DNA of 64,000 nucleotides from Gemmatimonadota bacterium (GTDB lineage: Bacteria > Gemmatimonadota > Gemmatimonadetes > Longimicrobiales > Gaopeijiaceae): assembly GCA_022822445.1 (NCBI GenBank), contig JAJEBR010000005.1, forward strand, positions 62,001-126,000, read 5' to 3'. The notes beneath the pieces were generated by a model, which ran no database searches, was not told the DNA's origin, and saw only the letters and a list, made by a program, of their open reading frames with translations. Positions 7,439 through 14,932 of this stretch are shown piece after piece; position 1 is the stretch's first letter, and every line of letters starts with the position of its first letter. Made by a program: the position numbers and the translations under genes.

Positions 7439-8632
7439 ATGCCGGGACACCACATCCGCTTGATCTGGCGCCACGATCCCATCCTCTACGCGCCCTCGAA
7501 GTACCGGCGGGCATGCGTATACCACGCCTTCGTTCCCGGGACACTCGCGGATCTCTGCCTGACGATGGACGGGGCAACGGCAGGTATCGTCTCGGACGCC
7601 GAGGGCGCGATCCGTGAGCTCAACGCGCATCGCGCCGGTGCCCTCGCGCCGCTTGCCCGGCTGCTGCTCAGGACCGAGTCGCTCTCGTCGTCGCGTGTCG
7701 AGGGGCTGGCTATCGGCGCGCGCGCGTTGGCACGTGCCGAATCGCGCGCCGAGGCGGGGATTCGCGTTGGCCCCACCGCTCGCGAAGTGCTGGCCAACGT
7801 CGACGCCATGGAGACCGCGATGAATGCCGCCTCCGGCGATCGCTGCTTCACCGTCGCTGACATCGCGGACATACATCGGCGTGTCATGGCGCAGGCCCCC
7901 AACCGTCACATCGCCGGGGAGGTGCGCACCGTCCAGAACTGGATCGGGGGAAACGACTACAACCCCTGCGGCGCGGACTTTGTGCCGCCCCCTCCGGACC
8001 ATGTCAACGGCCTCCTGGAGGATCTGGTCGACGCGGTGAACCGCGAGGAGCTCCCGCCGCTGGTGCAGGCCGCCGTCGTCCACGCCCAGTTCGAGACGAT
8101 CCATCCGTTCGAGGACGGCAACGGCAGGACCGGGCGCGCCCTGATTCAGGTCGTGCTCCGACGGCGGGGCATCGCCGCCAGCCATGTTCCACCGATCAGT
8201 GTGATTCTGGCCGCGGGGCGGGAGGCGTACTTCGCTGGCCTGGGCGAGTTCCGTTTCGGGGATCCGGTCCGCTGGATTGCGCGCTTCGCAACAGCCGCCG
8301 CGCGGGCCGCCACACTGGCCCGGCAGTACCTCGACGCCGTCCGCGAACTGCAGGACGAGTGGCGCGAGCTCCTGATGGCCGCCGCCAACCCCCGGGCCGA
8401 CGCGGCCGCCTGGGCGCTGATCGACGCATTGCCGGCACGGCCGGTGATCTCCACCGCGGGCGCCGTGGCCGCGACCGGCCGGGCCAAGTCCGCGGTTCAC
8501 GCCGCTGTGGGCCAGCTGGTGGAAGCGGGCGTGCTGATTCCCCTGTCGAAATCCAGGCGCAACCGTCTTTGGGAGGCGTCGGGGCTGCTCGATCTGGTGG
8601 AGGGGCTGGACGCAGGTCGTCCGCGCGGGTGA
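7439..8632 (+). CDS. Fic-family AMPylase-like protein
   Basis: 397 residues. The Fic core motif HPFEDGNGRTGR begins at His222. An N-terminal inhibitory-helix motif S-x-x-V-E-G (SSSRVEG, Glu88) marks it as a self-inhibited class II Fic protein. An N-terminal Fic_N-like region precedes and a winged-helix-like C-terminal domain (AVAATGRAKSAVHAAVGQLVEAGVLI) follows. Family members transfer AMP (or other nucleotide groups) to protein Ser/Thr/Tyr. The upstream region (about 7385-7430) is AT-rich and probably holds the promoter. It is convergent with the SCO gene, 14 bases apart. Confidence 0.92.
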   Translation: MPGHHIRLIWRHDPILYAPSKYRRACVYHAFVPGTLADLCLTMDGATAGIVSDAEGAIRELNAHRAGALAPLARLLLRTESLSSSRVEGLAIGARALARAESRAEAGIRVGPTAREVLANVDAMETAMNAASGDRCFTVADIADIHRRVMAQAPNRHIAGEVRTVQNWIGGNDYNPCGADFVPPPPDHVNGLLEDLVDAVNREELPPLVQAAVVHAQFETIHPFEDGNGRTGRALIQVVLRRRGIAASHVPPISVILAAGREAYFAGLGEFRFGDPVRWIARFATAAARAATLARQYLDAVRELQDEWRELLMAAANPRADAAAWALIDALPARPVISTAGAVAATGRAKSAVHAAVGQLVEAGVLIPLSKSRRNRLWEASGLLDLVEGLDAGRPRG

Positions 8633-8646
8633 GCGCGGAGGCCCCC

Positions 8647-9630
8647 TCACTCCTGGGCGAGACTTCTGCGTGCCAGTTCCTCGATCAACTCGGCATGCGC
8701 GCTCGCGGCGTAGGTTATCGTCCCCTTTGCGTCCAGGAGGTAGACCAGCGCAGGGTGCACGATGTCGCCCGTGTCCGCGACTCGCTGCCGCGCCACCTGG
8801 AGGGCATCCAGCGCGGCGTTGACCTCTTCGACGGGGCCGGACAGAAGGTAGGATTCCGTACGCTCTTCGTCTCGTTCGCTGCCCGGACCCAGATGGAACT
8901 GCCGCGCCAGCGCCGGGAGGCGTGCCGGCGTGTCCCGCCACGGATCCAGCGTGATCACGATGAGAGCCATCTCGCGTCCATCGGCGCGAAACCGGTCCTG
9001 GACCAGGCGCGCGTTCATGACCGTCATGGGGCAGATCGTGGCGCAGTGACCGAAGCCGAAGGTGAGGAGCGCCGGCCGTCCCGCGACGCGCCCCCAGGTG
9101 AACACGTCGCCGTGCTGGTCCACCAGGCCGGTGACCTCCGGGAGCGGACGGTCGAGGCGGGGATAGGAGGCGGGCACCCTCGCGCTCGCCGTCTCCAGCC
9201 ACTCGGCGTCGCGGGGAGCGCCGGCGACCCGCAGGGCGGCCAGCACCACTCCGGTCGCGAGCAGGCCGGACGCGACCGCAACCCCGAGCAGGCCCGCCGG
9301 CGATCCGAACGCGCGCCTGACCCCCATGCGAACCGCGTCACCAGCGATCACCATGAGCACCGCCAGCATGCCGATCGGCTGCCCCACCAGCAGCAGCCAC
9401 CCCGACGCATCGGGCAGCCCCGAGGGACCCGCGTTGAAGCACACCGACCGAGCCCGCTCCAGCCACGCCGGGGGAACTCCCTCGACCGGCCACAGGGCCA
9501 GGGCCCACCACGCGACGGTGATCACGAACAGCGCCGCCAACCCGATCAAGGCCCCCCGGACGGCACGTGCCGATGGAGGGGCGCGCTCGTCCGCGTGCCG
9601 TGGCTCCGGCGCCTGCGGCTTCGCCTTCAT
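8647..9630 (-). CDS. SCO1/SenC-like copper chaperone with N-terminal membrane domain
   Basis: 327 residues. There are about three transmembrane segments in residues 20-135 (GALIGLAALFVITVAWWALALW, WLLLVGQPIGMLAVLMVIAGD, GLLGVAVASGLLATGVVLAALRV), then a thioredoxin-like SCO domain. That domain has the copper-binding CATIC (C-x3-C) and the distal His in 'DTGDIVHPALVYLLD'. SCO proteins deliver Cu to CuA of oxidase subunit II, which fits its place as last gene of the oxidase operon (16 bases after subunit I). The extra membrane domain is longer than the usual single anchor. Confidence 0.9.
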   Translation of the reverse strand: MKAKPQAPEPRHADERAPPSARAVRGALIGLAALFVITVAWWALALWPVEGVPPAWLERARSVCFNAGPSGLPDASGWLLLVGQPIGMLAVLMVIAGDAVRMGVRRAFGSPAGLLGVAVASGLLATGVVLAALRVAGAPRDAEWLETASARVPASYPRLDRPLPEVTGLVDQHGDVFTWGRVAGRPALLTFGFGHCATICPMTVMNARLVQDRFRADGREMALIVITLDPWRDTPARLPALARQFHLGPGSERDEERTESYLLSGPVEEVNAALDALQVARQRVADTGDIVHPALVYLLDAKGTITYAASAHAELIEELARRSLAQE

Positions 9631-9646
9631 CCTGCCTTCCTCGCGC

Positions 9647-11368
9647 TCATCCGACCTCCCACAGGAACGACAGCAGCATCCAGTTCACGAAGTAGTACAG
9701 GATGAACGCCGCCAGGAAGATCAGCACGAGCACCATCGTTCCCGGAACCGGACCCAGGCGGCCCGACGGCTTCAGCGCCTCCTTGTCCTCGGGCTTGAGC
9801 GCGCGCGGCGGATTGGTGATGCCCGGCGGCAGGCCCCGGCCCGTCGCGCCCAGCCCGGAGTCGTCGGGCGCCATCTTCTTGCCGAAGAAGACCGACACCA
9901 CCGTCACCACGATGTAGATCGCGCCGCCCACGATGGCGATCAGCCCGCCCACCGCCATCACGCCGATGATCAGGTTGACCGCCGGCGAGAACTCGGGCTG
10001 GAAGAACGCCTGGTTGAAGCCGATGTCCCAGTGGCGGCGCGGCACGCCGAAGGTCCCGGCGAAGGTCATCGCCATCGAGAAGATCAGCATGCCGATGGCG
10101 AAGAGGTACGGCTGGATCTTCGCAAGCCGGTAGAAGGCGATCTCGCGGCGGAAGATGAGCGGGATCACGTAGTAGGTGATCCCCATGAAGGCCATCGCGG
10201 TGCCCGACACGACAGTCGCGTGGAAGTGCCCCGGAATACGCAGCGTATTGTGCGCGATGATGTTGATCTGCTCGGTGCCGAAGGTCACCCCCGTGATCCC
10301 GCCCACGAACCCGAACACAACGATCGAGAACGCCAGCGAGCTGAACCCGGGATCGCCCCACGGCGCCCGCTTGAGCCACCCGAAGAGCCCCTGCGTGGCC
10401 CCGCGCAGCCGCATGCCCAGCTCCGTCCCGGCCGGCACCGTGAATCCGTGGATCATCGAGGCCAGCACAGCCATGTACATGAAGTAGCTGGTGTTCCAGA
10501 CCTTCCACGACGGACCCATGCCGGGGTCCACGAGCAGGTGGTGCGCCGACGCCATCGAGATGAACAGGACGTAGAGGACGAAGGCGGTGCGGCTCACCTT
10601 TTCGTTGAGAACGACCGCCCCGACAGTGAGCGCCCCGAGCAGGTACCAGATCGCCACCATCGCGGCCACGTTGATCTGCTGCGACGAGTGGCCGAGCCCC
10701 CACCAGATGAGACGGTACATCTGGGGATCGACGTTCATCATGTCGAGCGACCAGAGGAAGGTGGGGATGTAGATGATCGCCCCGTGCAGCAGGGTGACCG
10801 CCGCGATCGCCGCCGCCGTGAGCGCCCCGTAGGTGACGAGCGGCAGCGATCCCTCGTACGCCTTCTCCCTGCGGGCCACCGTGATGATGGCGAAGAAGTG
10901 CCCGACCACGGTCAGCGCGCCGACCGCGAAGAGGATCACGCCCAGGTAGAAGAGCGGATGCGCCCGGAGCGGCACGTACGAGGTGAAGAGCACGTCGGCG
11001 CGGCCGGTCCACATCGTCCACTCGACCATCAGCGTGCCCACGACCATGAGCACGAAGGCGACCCAGCCGGTCTTCGGTGCCGGGACCCTGCAGTTGAGGA
11101 GCACGGCCGACGCGAAGTACAGCACCGCCATCTCGAAGAAGATGATGAAGAAGATGAGCATGTTCATGCCGTGGATGGTCAGCATCCGGTAGAACATCTC
11201 GGCCTCGAGCAGGAGGACCGCCTCCCAGCGCGTCAGCAGCACGAGCAGGGCCGCGATCCCCCCGACGAGGAGCGCCACGGTCGCCACGACGGCGTTGGCC
11301 TTGATGAGCCGGTCGGCCGTGCGGTGCACCTGGAGCCCGGTCGTGGGGCATGTGCGGAAGGGACTCAT
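9647..11368 (-). CDS. heme-copper oxidase superfamily subunit I lacking the active-site tyrosine (candidate NO reductase)
   Basis: 573 residues with 12 or more transmembrane helices. All metal ligands are visible: low-spin heme His66 (TIHGMNM) and His383, CuB ligands His227, His276 and His277 (HSSQQ; AHHLLVDPG), and high-spin heme His381 (IPGHFHAT). The helix VI residue four after His227, Tyr in A- and B-type oxidases (HPEVY), is Gln231 here. Loss of this Tyr is the hallmark of nitric-oxide-reductase lineages in the superfamily. It overlaps the CuA subunit gene by 4 bases. The catalytic function (NO reduction or divergent O2 reduction) is inference. Confidence 0.9.
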   Translation of the reverse strand: MSPFRTCPTTGLQVHRTADRLIKANAVVATVALLVGGIAALLVLLTRWEAVLLLEAEMFYRMLTIHGMNMLIFFIIFFEMAVLYFASAVLLNCRVPAPKTGWVAFVLMVVGTLMVEWTMWTGRADVLFTSYVPLRAHPLFYLGVILFAVGALTVVGHFFAIITVARREKAYEGSLPLVTYGALTAAAIAAVTLLHGAIIYIPTFLWSLDMMNVDPQMYRLIWWGLGHSSQQINVAAMVAIWYLLGALTVGAVVLNEKVSRTAFVLYVLFISMASAHHLLVDPGMGPSWKVWNTSYFMYMAVLASMIHGFTVPAGTELGMRLRGATQGLFGWLKRAPWGDPGFSSLAFSIVVFGFVGGITGVTFGTEQINIIAHNTLRIPGHFHATVVSGTAMAFMGITYYVIPLIFRREIAFYRLAKIQPYLFAIGMLIFSMAMTFAGTFGVPRRHWDIGFNQAFFQPEFSPAVNLIIGVMAVGGLIAIVGGAIYIVVTVVSVFFGKKMAPDDSGLGATGRGLPPGITNPPRALKPEDKEALKPSGRLGPVPGTMVLVLIFLAAFILYYFVNWMLLSFLWEVG

Positions 11369-11955
11369 CGGTCACCTCCCTCGTCCGCTGCCTCGCCCGC
11401 GTCCGCTGCCACCTCGTCCGCCCCCACCACGATGATCTTCCCGACCATGAGGTGGTGCCCGATCCCGCAGAACTCGTTGCACATGACGTGGAACTCGCCG
11501 GGCTCGTGGGGCACGATGCGAAGGCCGTAGTCGTACCCGGGCACCACCTGGAAGTTGATGTTGAGCGGGTAGAGGCCGAATCCGTGGTTCACGTCGAGCG
11601 ACGACAGGTGCAGCGTGTACTCGGCACCCTGCCTGAGCCGCACCACGGGAATCCACGCGAACTGCGACGCCTGCAGGTAGACGTCGCTGCCGGGCGGGGG
11701 CTCCACCACCGGGAGTCCGTTGTCGGTGCCCACCTGGTATTCCTGCACGAACTCCAGGACCCGGGCCTGGTAGTCGGCCGGATCCACTCGGTGCCGGATT
11801 CCCGACGGGTTCTGGCCGCCCCTGAGGTGCCAGAGCGGCATCATCGCGAAGAGGACCATGCACCAGGCGAAGGAGATCCACACCCACACCTTCTCGTGCC
11901 GTCCCACCTTCTTCCACCAGATGCGCTCCGGCGGCTCGATTCCGGTTCGATACAT
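11365..11955 (-). CDS. oxidase subunit II with complete CuA site
   Basis: 196 residues. One transmembrane anchor (VWVWISFAWCMVLFAMMPLW) is followed by a cupredoxin domain. The CuA ligands are all present: His in 'SSLDVNHGFGLYP' and the block C-N-E-F-C-G-I-G-H-H-L-M (C-x3-C-x3-H-x2-M). It should accept electrons from a soluble cytochrome c or cupredoxin and pass them to subunit I. The C-terminal tail is Ala/Glu/Asp-rich. The short single-anchor form resembles B-type (ba3-like) enzymes. Confidence 0.93.
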   Translation of the reverse strand: MYRTGIEPPERIWWKKVGRHEKVWVWISFAWCMVLFAMMPLWHLRGGQNPSGIRHRVDPADYQARVLEFVQEYQVGTDNGLPVVEPPPGSDVYLQASQFAWIPVVRLRQGAEYTLHLSSLDVNHGFGLYPLNINFQVVPGYDYGLRIVPHEPGEFHVMCNEFCGIGHHLMVGKIIVVGADEVAADAGEAADEGGDR

Positions 11956-11970
11956 CTTCTCGTCTCCTCC

Positions 11971-12162
11971 CTACGGCAGCGGTGCGGGTTCGAGGGACAT
12001 GATCTCGATCATGCCCCAGGCGGTGAAGAAGACGAACATCACCACGATGCACGCTGCGAGCAGCAGAAACGGGCTGTCGTACAGCCGCTGCATGAGCGGG
12101 ACCGGGGGTTCGTCACCGGAGGGCGGAGGTGGTTGGGGGGCGGGAGGCGTGGAATCGGACAT
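11971..12162 (-). CDS. small single-span oxidase subunit
   Basis: 63 residues: a Pro-rich N-terminus and one transmembrane helix (FLLLAACIVVMFVFFTAWGMIEIM). It lies between the regulator and subunit II with 15-base gaps on each side. Size and position match the subunit IIa-like peptides of B-type heme-copper oxidases, which fill the missing first helix of subunit II. The function is inferred from context. Confidence 0.75.
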   Translation of the reverse strand: MSDSTPPAPQPPPPSGDEPPVPLMQRLYDSPFLLLAACIVVMFVFFTAWGMIEIMSLEPAPLP

Positions 12163-12177
12163 GCACCATGCTCCTTT

Positions 12178-12612
12178 CTACGTGGGTGGCAGGGAGCGCT
12201 CCTGGGCCCCGGGGGACCGCCGGAGCAGATCGCCGACCATCGTTTCGGCAAAAAAACGGTCGATCGCCTCGCGGACCGTGCACCAGCGCCCGTGCATCGC
12301 GCAGGGGTCGGATTCGCCGCACTCGGGGCGCCCCAGCAGGCAGCGTCGTTCAGGCACCTCCGGATCGATGGCCTCGACGACCCGGCTCAAAGGCAGCTTC
12401 GCGGCAGGGAAGGCGAGCAGGTAGCCTCCACCCGGGCCGCGGGTCCCCTGAAGGAGGCCGCTGTGGGCCAGCCGGTGCAGCGTCTTGGAGAGGTAGTTGT
12501 GCGGCAGATCGAGCTCCAGTGCCAGCGCCGTCGCCGAGACCGGGCCGGACGCTTCCCGTTCGGCGATGCACAGCACCGCGCGGAGTGCGTTGCGGGCCGT
12601 CTTGGAAATCAT
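12178..12612 (-). CDS. Rrf2-family Fe-S transcriptional regulator (NsrR/IscR-like)
   Basis: The start at 12612 was chosen because the protein then opens with the Rrf2 winged helix 'MISKTARNALRAVLCIAER' and AAGG lies about 6 bases upstream; the frame extends further to 12717 without support. The recognition region is 'HNYLSKTLHRLAHSGLLQGTRGPGGGYLLA'. Three cysteines spaced C-x6-C-x5-C (CLLGRPECGESDPC), plus a fourth, match the Fe-S ligand loop of NsrR/IscR-type sensors. It is the first gene of the oxidase operon, so it probably controls it in response to NO, O2 or redox state. Confidence 0.9.
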   Translation of the reverse strand: MISKTARNALRAVLCIAEREASGPVSATALALELDLPHNYLSKTLHRLAHSGLLQGTRGPGGGYLLAFPAAKLPLSRVVEAIDPEVPERRCLLGRPECGESDPCAMHGRWCTVREAIDRFFAETMVGDLLRRSPGAQERSLPPT

Positions 12613-12658
12613 CCCGACCTTCGGTTCATCCGGTTCATCCGGCGATCCTCTATTGCAG

Positions 12659-12676
12659 ATAACATCATGATGATAT
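12659..12676. promoter_or_regulatory. 18-bp dyad between the Rrf2 operon and the cytochrome b fusion
   Basis: ATAACATCATGATGATAT is an inverted repeat (perfect core CATCATGATG, outer ATA/TAT arms, one mismatched pair). It lies in the divergent intergenic region, 47 bases before the Rrf2 start and 86 before the cytochrome b start. A TTGCAG/TATGAT pair with a short 15-base spacer overlaps it on the plus strand. It is a likely Rrf2 operator shared by both transcripts. Confidence 0.55.
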
Positions 12677-12761
12677 GATCCATTGGGCGACGCAAGGCAC
12701 GGAGCGTCCCCCGGCATCGCACGCTACCGACCACTCTTCGACACTTCGGCGCTCTACGCCA

Positions 12762-14309
12762 ATGCCAAAGCGACTCCTCGGACGGGCCCTGACCCGGCTG
12801 GACGGCTGGGTCGACCGGCTGTACGGCTGGAAGTGGAACCCCCTGTACCAGTCGGGCGCGCTCGTCATCGCCTGCCTCGCCGTGCTGCTGGTCACGGGCC
12901 TGTACCTGATCTTCTTCTACCGGATCGGCACGCCGTACGAGTCGATGGTCCGCATCGACGGCCAGACCTGGGGCGGACGGTGGATCCGGTCGCTCCACCG
13001 CTACTCCGCCGATGCGGCCGTGGTCGCCGCCATCGTCCACGCGCTCAGGATGTTCTGCCAGCGGCGCACCTGGGGACCGCGCGCGCTGGCCTGGATATCG
13101 GGCGTCTTCCTGGTCTTTCTGGTGTACATCTGCGGCTGGACCGGCTACGTGATGGTGTGGGACGCACACGGACAGCTCCTCGCCACCGAGGGCGCCCGGC
13201 TCCTCGACGCGCTGCCTCTCTTCTCCGAGCCCGTGTCCCGGACCTTCGCGGGGGACGGCCAGCTGCCGTCGGCGTTCTTCTTCATGAATCTCTTCCTCCA
13301 CATCGCGCTTCCCGTCGGGCTGGTGATCTTCCTGTGGCTGCACGTATCCCGCGTCGCCCGGCCGGTCCTCCTGCCGCCGCGGCCGCTCTTGTGGACCACC
13401 GTGGGCCTGCTGACCGCCGCGGCCATCCTGCTGCCCGTCCCGCTCGCGCCGGCCGCCGATCTCCTGCGCATCCCCGGGGAGGTGGCGGTGGACGTCTTCT
13501 ATTCCTTCTGGGTGCCTGCGGCCCGCTCGATGTCCCCCGGGCTGGTCTGGGTCGCCGGCAGCGCGGTGGTGATCGGGCTGATGGCCGTCCCACTGCTGAC
13601 CCGTCCCCGCGAGGACCGCCGGCCGGCTCCCTCCGTTGTGTCGGCCCGGCTCTGCACATCGTGCGAACAGTGCTATGTGGACTGCCCCTACGATGCGATC
13701 CGGATGGTCGAGCGCACCGATGGGCGCGATGGCCTGGTCGCCCGGGTCAACCCCGCGTCGTGCGTCAGCTGGGGCATTTGTGCCGGTTCGTGCGCACCGA
13801 TGGGGGTGGGTCCGCCCGGGCGCACGGGGCGGGATCAGCTCGCCCGGGTCAGGGAATTCGTCGAGCGCGAATCCTTCGGGGACGGAGACGTCGTCGTTAT
13901 CGCGTGCGGCCGGTCCGCGGCCGGCTCGGCCCATGCGGACAACGGTGCGCCGCGGTTTCCGATATCCTGCGCGGGGAACCTGCACAGCTCGGTTGTGGAG
14001 TACCTGGTGCGGGCCGGCGCCGGGGGCGTTCTGGTGGTCGCCTGTCCGCCGCGCGACTGCTGGGGCCGGGAGGGGCCGATCTGGCTCGTGGAGAGGCTGT
14101 TCAATGAACGGGAGGCTGAACTGAAGGCGCGCGTCGACCGGAGGAGGGTGCGGGTCGCGTACGCATCCTCCCATGACCGGCACGCGCTGGCCACGGCCCT
14201 GGACGATTTCACACGCGCGCTCGCGCGGCTCGACGCCCCCGCCGGGGAGGCCGGCATCGAGATCGACACGGAGTGCGAGCTCTCGCAAGCCGCAGGCGAG
14301 CGACAATGA
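12762..14309 (+). CDS. diheme cytochrome b - ferredoxin - MvhD fusion protein
   Basis: The ATG at 12762 is taken as start (515 residues); the frame is open back to 12675. Residues 1-280 form a cytochrome b6-type membrane domain with two His pairs spaced 14 apart (LHRYSADAAVVAAIVHAL and LHIALPVGLVIFLWLHVS), ligating two hemes b. Next is a two-cluster ferredoxin: C298TSCEQCYVDC is intact, while the second motif CVSWGICAGSC has Trp for the second Cys. The C-terminal 150 residues resemble MvhD, the hydrogenase/heterodisulfide-reductase iron-sulfur partner (CGRS...SCAGNLHSSVVEYLVRAGAGGVLVVACPPRDCW). It is a transmembrane electron conduit; donor and acceptor are unknown. Confidence 0.85.
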   Translation: MPKRLLGRALTRLDGWVDRLYGWKWNPLYQSGALVIACLAVLLVTGLYLIFFYRIGTPYESMVRIDGQTWGGRWIRSLHRYSADAAVVAAIVHALRMFCQRRTWGPRALAWISGVFLVFLVYICGWTGYVMVWDAHGQLLATEGARLLDALPLFSEPVSRTFAGDGQLPSAFFFMNLFLHIALPVGLVIFLWLHVSRVARPVLLPPRPLLWTTVGLLTAAAILLPVPLAPAADLLRIPGEVAVDVFYSFWVPAARSMSPGLVWVAGSAVVIGLMAVPLLTRPREDRRPAPSVVSARLCTSCEQCYVDCPYDAIRMVERTDGRDGLVARVNPASCVSWGICAGSCAPMGVGPPGRTGRDQLARVREFVERESFGDGDVVVIACGRSAAGSAHADNGAPRFPISCAGNLHSSVVEYLVRAGAGGVLVVACPPRDCWGREGPIWLVERLFNEREAELKARVDRRRVRVAYASSHDRHALATALDDFTRALARLDAPAGEAGIEIDTECELSQAAGERQ

Positions 14310-14887
14310 TGGATTGGGCACGACGGATGGCGGCCGTGGCGCTGGCGAGCGCCGCTCTTGTGGCCCTCGTCCTCCTGTCCAGGGTCACCTGGCGAAGTTC
14401 CGACCCGGACGCTGCGGAACTGAGGCTTTCCTGGCGCATCCCCGCTCCTTCGTACCGGGAGTGCCGGCCGCCCACCGAAGCCGAGGTCAGCGGTCTCCTT
14501 CCCCACATGCGCCCCTCGGAGGTGTGCACGGACACCGCGATCCCCTTCCGGCTCACGATTCGGCTGAACGGCGATACGCTGTACTCGGAACCGGTCCCCA
14601 GGTCCGGTCCGCGCGCCCGAACGATGACGATCTACAGGAGCTTTGCCCTATCCCCCGGTGACCATGCGCTGGATGTCGCCCTTCTCCCTGAGCTGCCGCC
14701 GGATAGCGGACGCAGCGACGTGGACGCACCAACACGGACCGCGGCGTCGGATTCCGCGAATTCCCTCCAGGACCTTGCCATGACGCTCGGCACCCGGGTG
14801 TCGGCCGGTCCCGGGGACGTCATCCTGGTATGGCGCGACGAGAACGGACGCCTCTCCGCCATCGGCTCGGCGGGCAGACGGCCATGA
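14306..14887 (+). CDS. hypothetical membrane-anchored protein
   Basis: The ATG overlaps the stop of the cytochrome b fusion (ATGA), so it is co-translated with it. 193 residues: an N-terminal transmembrane helix (MAAVALASAALVALVLLS), then an exported domain with 'LRLSWRIPAPSYRECRPPT' and two Cys, and a beta-rich 'AIPFRLTIRLNGDTLYSEPVP'. I do not recognise the family. Coupling suggests a structural or assembly role for the membrane complex. Confidence 0.75.
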   Translation: MMDWARRMAAVALASAALVALVLLSRVTWRSSDPDAAELRLSWRIPAPSYRECRPPTEAEVSGLLPHMRPSEVCTDTAIPFRLTIRLNGDTLYSEPVPRSGPRARTMTIYRSFALSPGDHALDVALLPELPPDSGRSDVDAPTRTAASDSANSLQDLAMTLGTRVSAGPGDVILVWRDENGRLSAIGSAGRRP

Positions 14888-14932
14888 ACAGCGGCCAACG
14901 CCTGCCCACGCGGGTGCAGCGCGGAGGCCCCA

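Noticed and set aside
9326..11530. 734-codon plus-strand frame across the oxidase operon
   Set aside because: His/Arg/Asp-rich antisense reading typical of GC-rich shadows; the minus strand has clear oxidase motifs.
12609..14321. 570-codon minus-strand frame opposite the cytochrome b fusion
   Set aside because: Antisense shadow; heme and Fe-S motifs are all on the plus strand.
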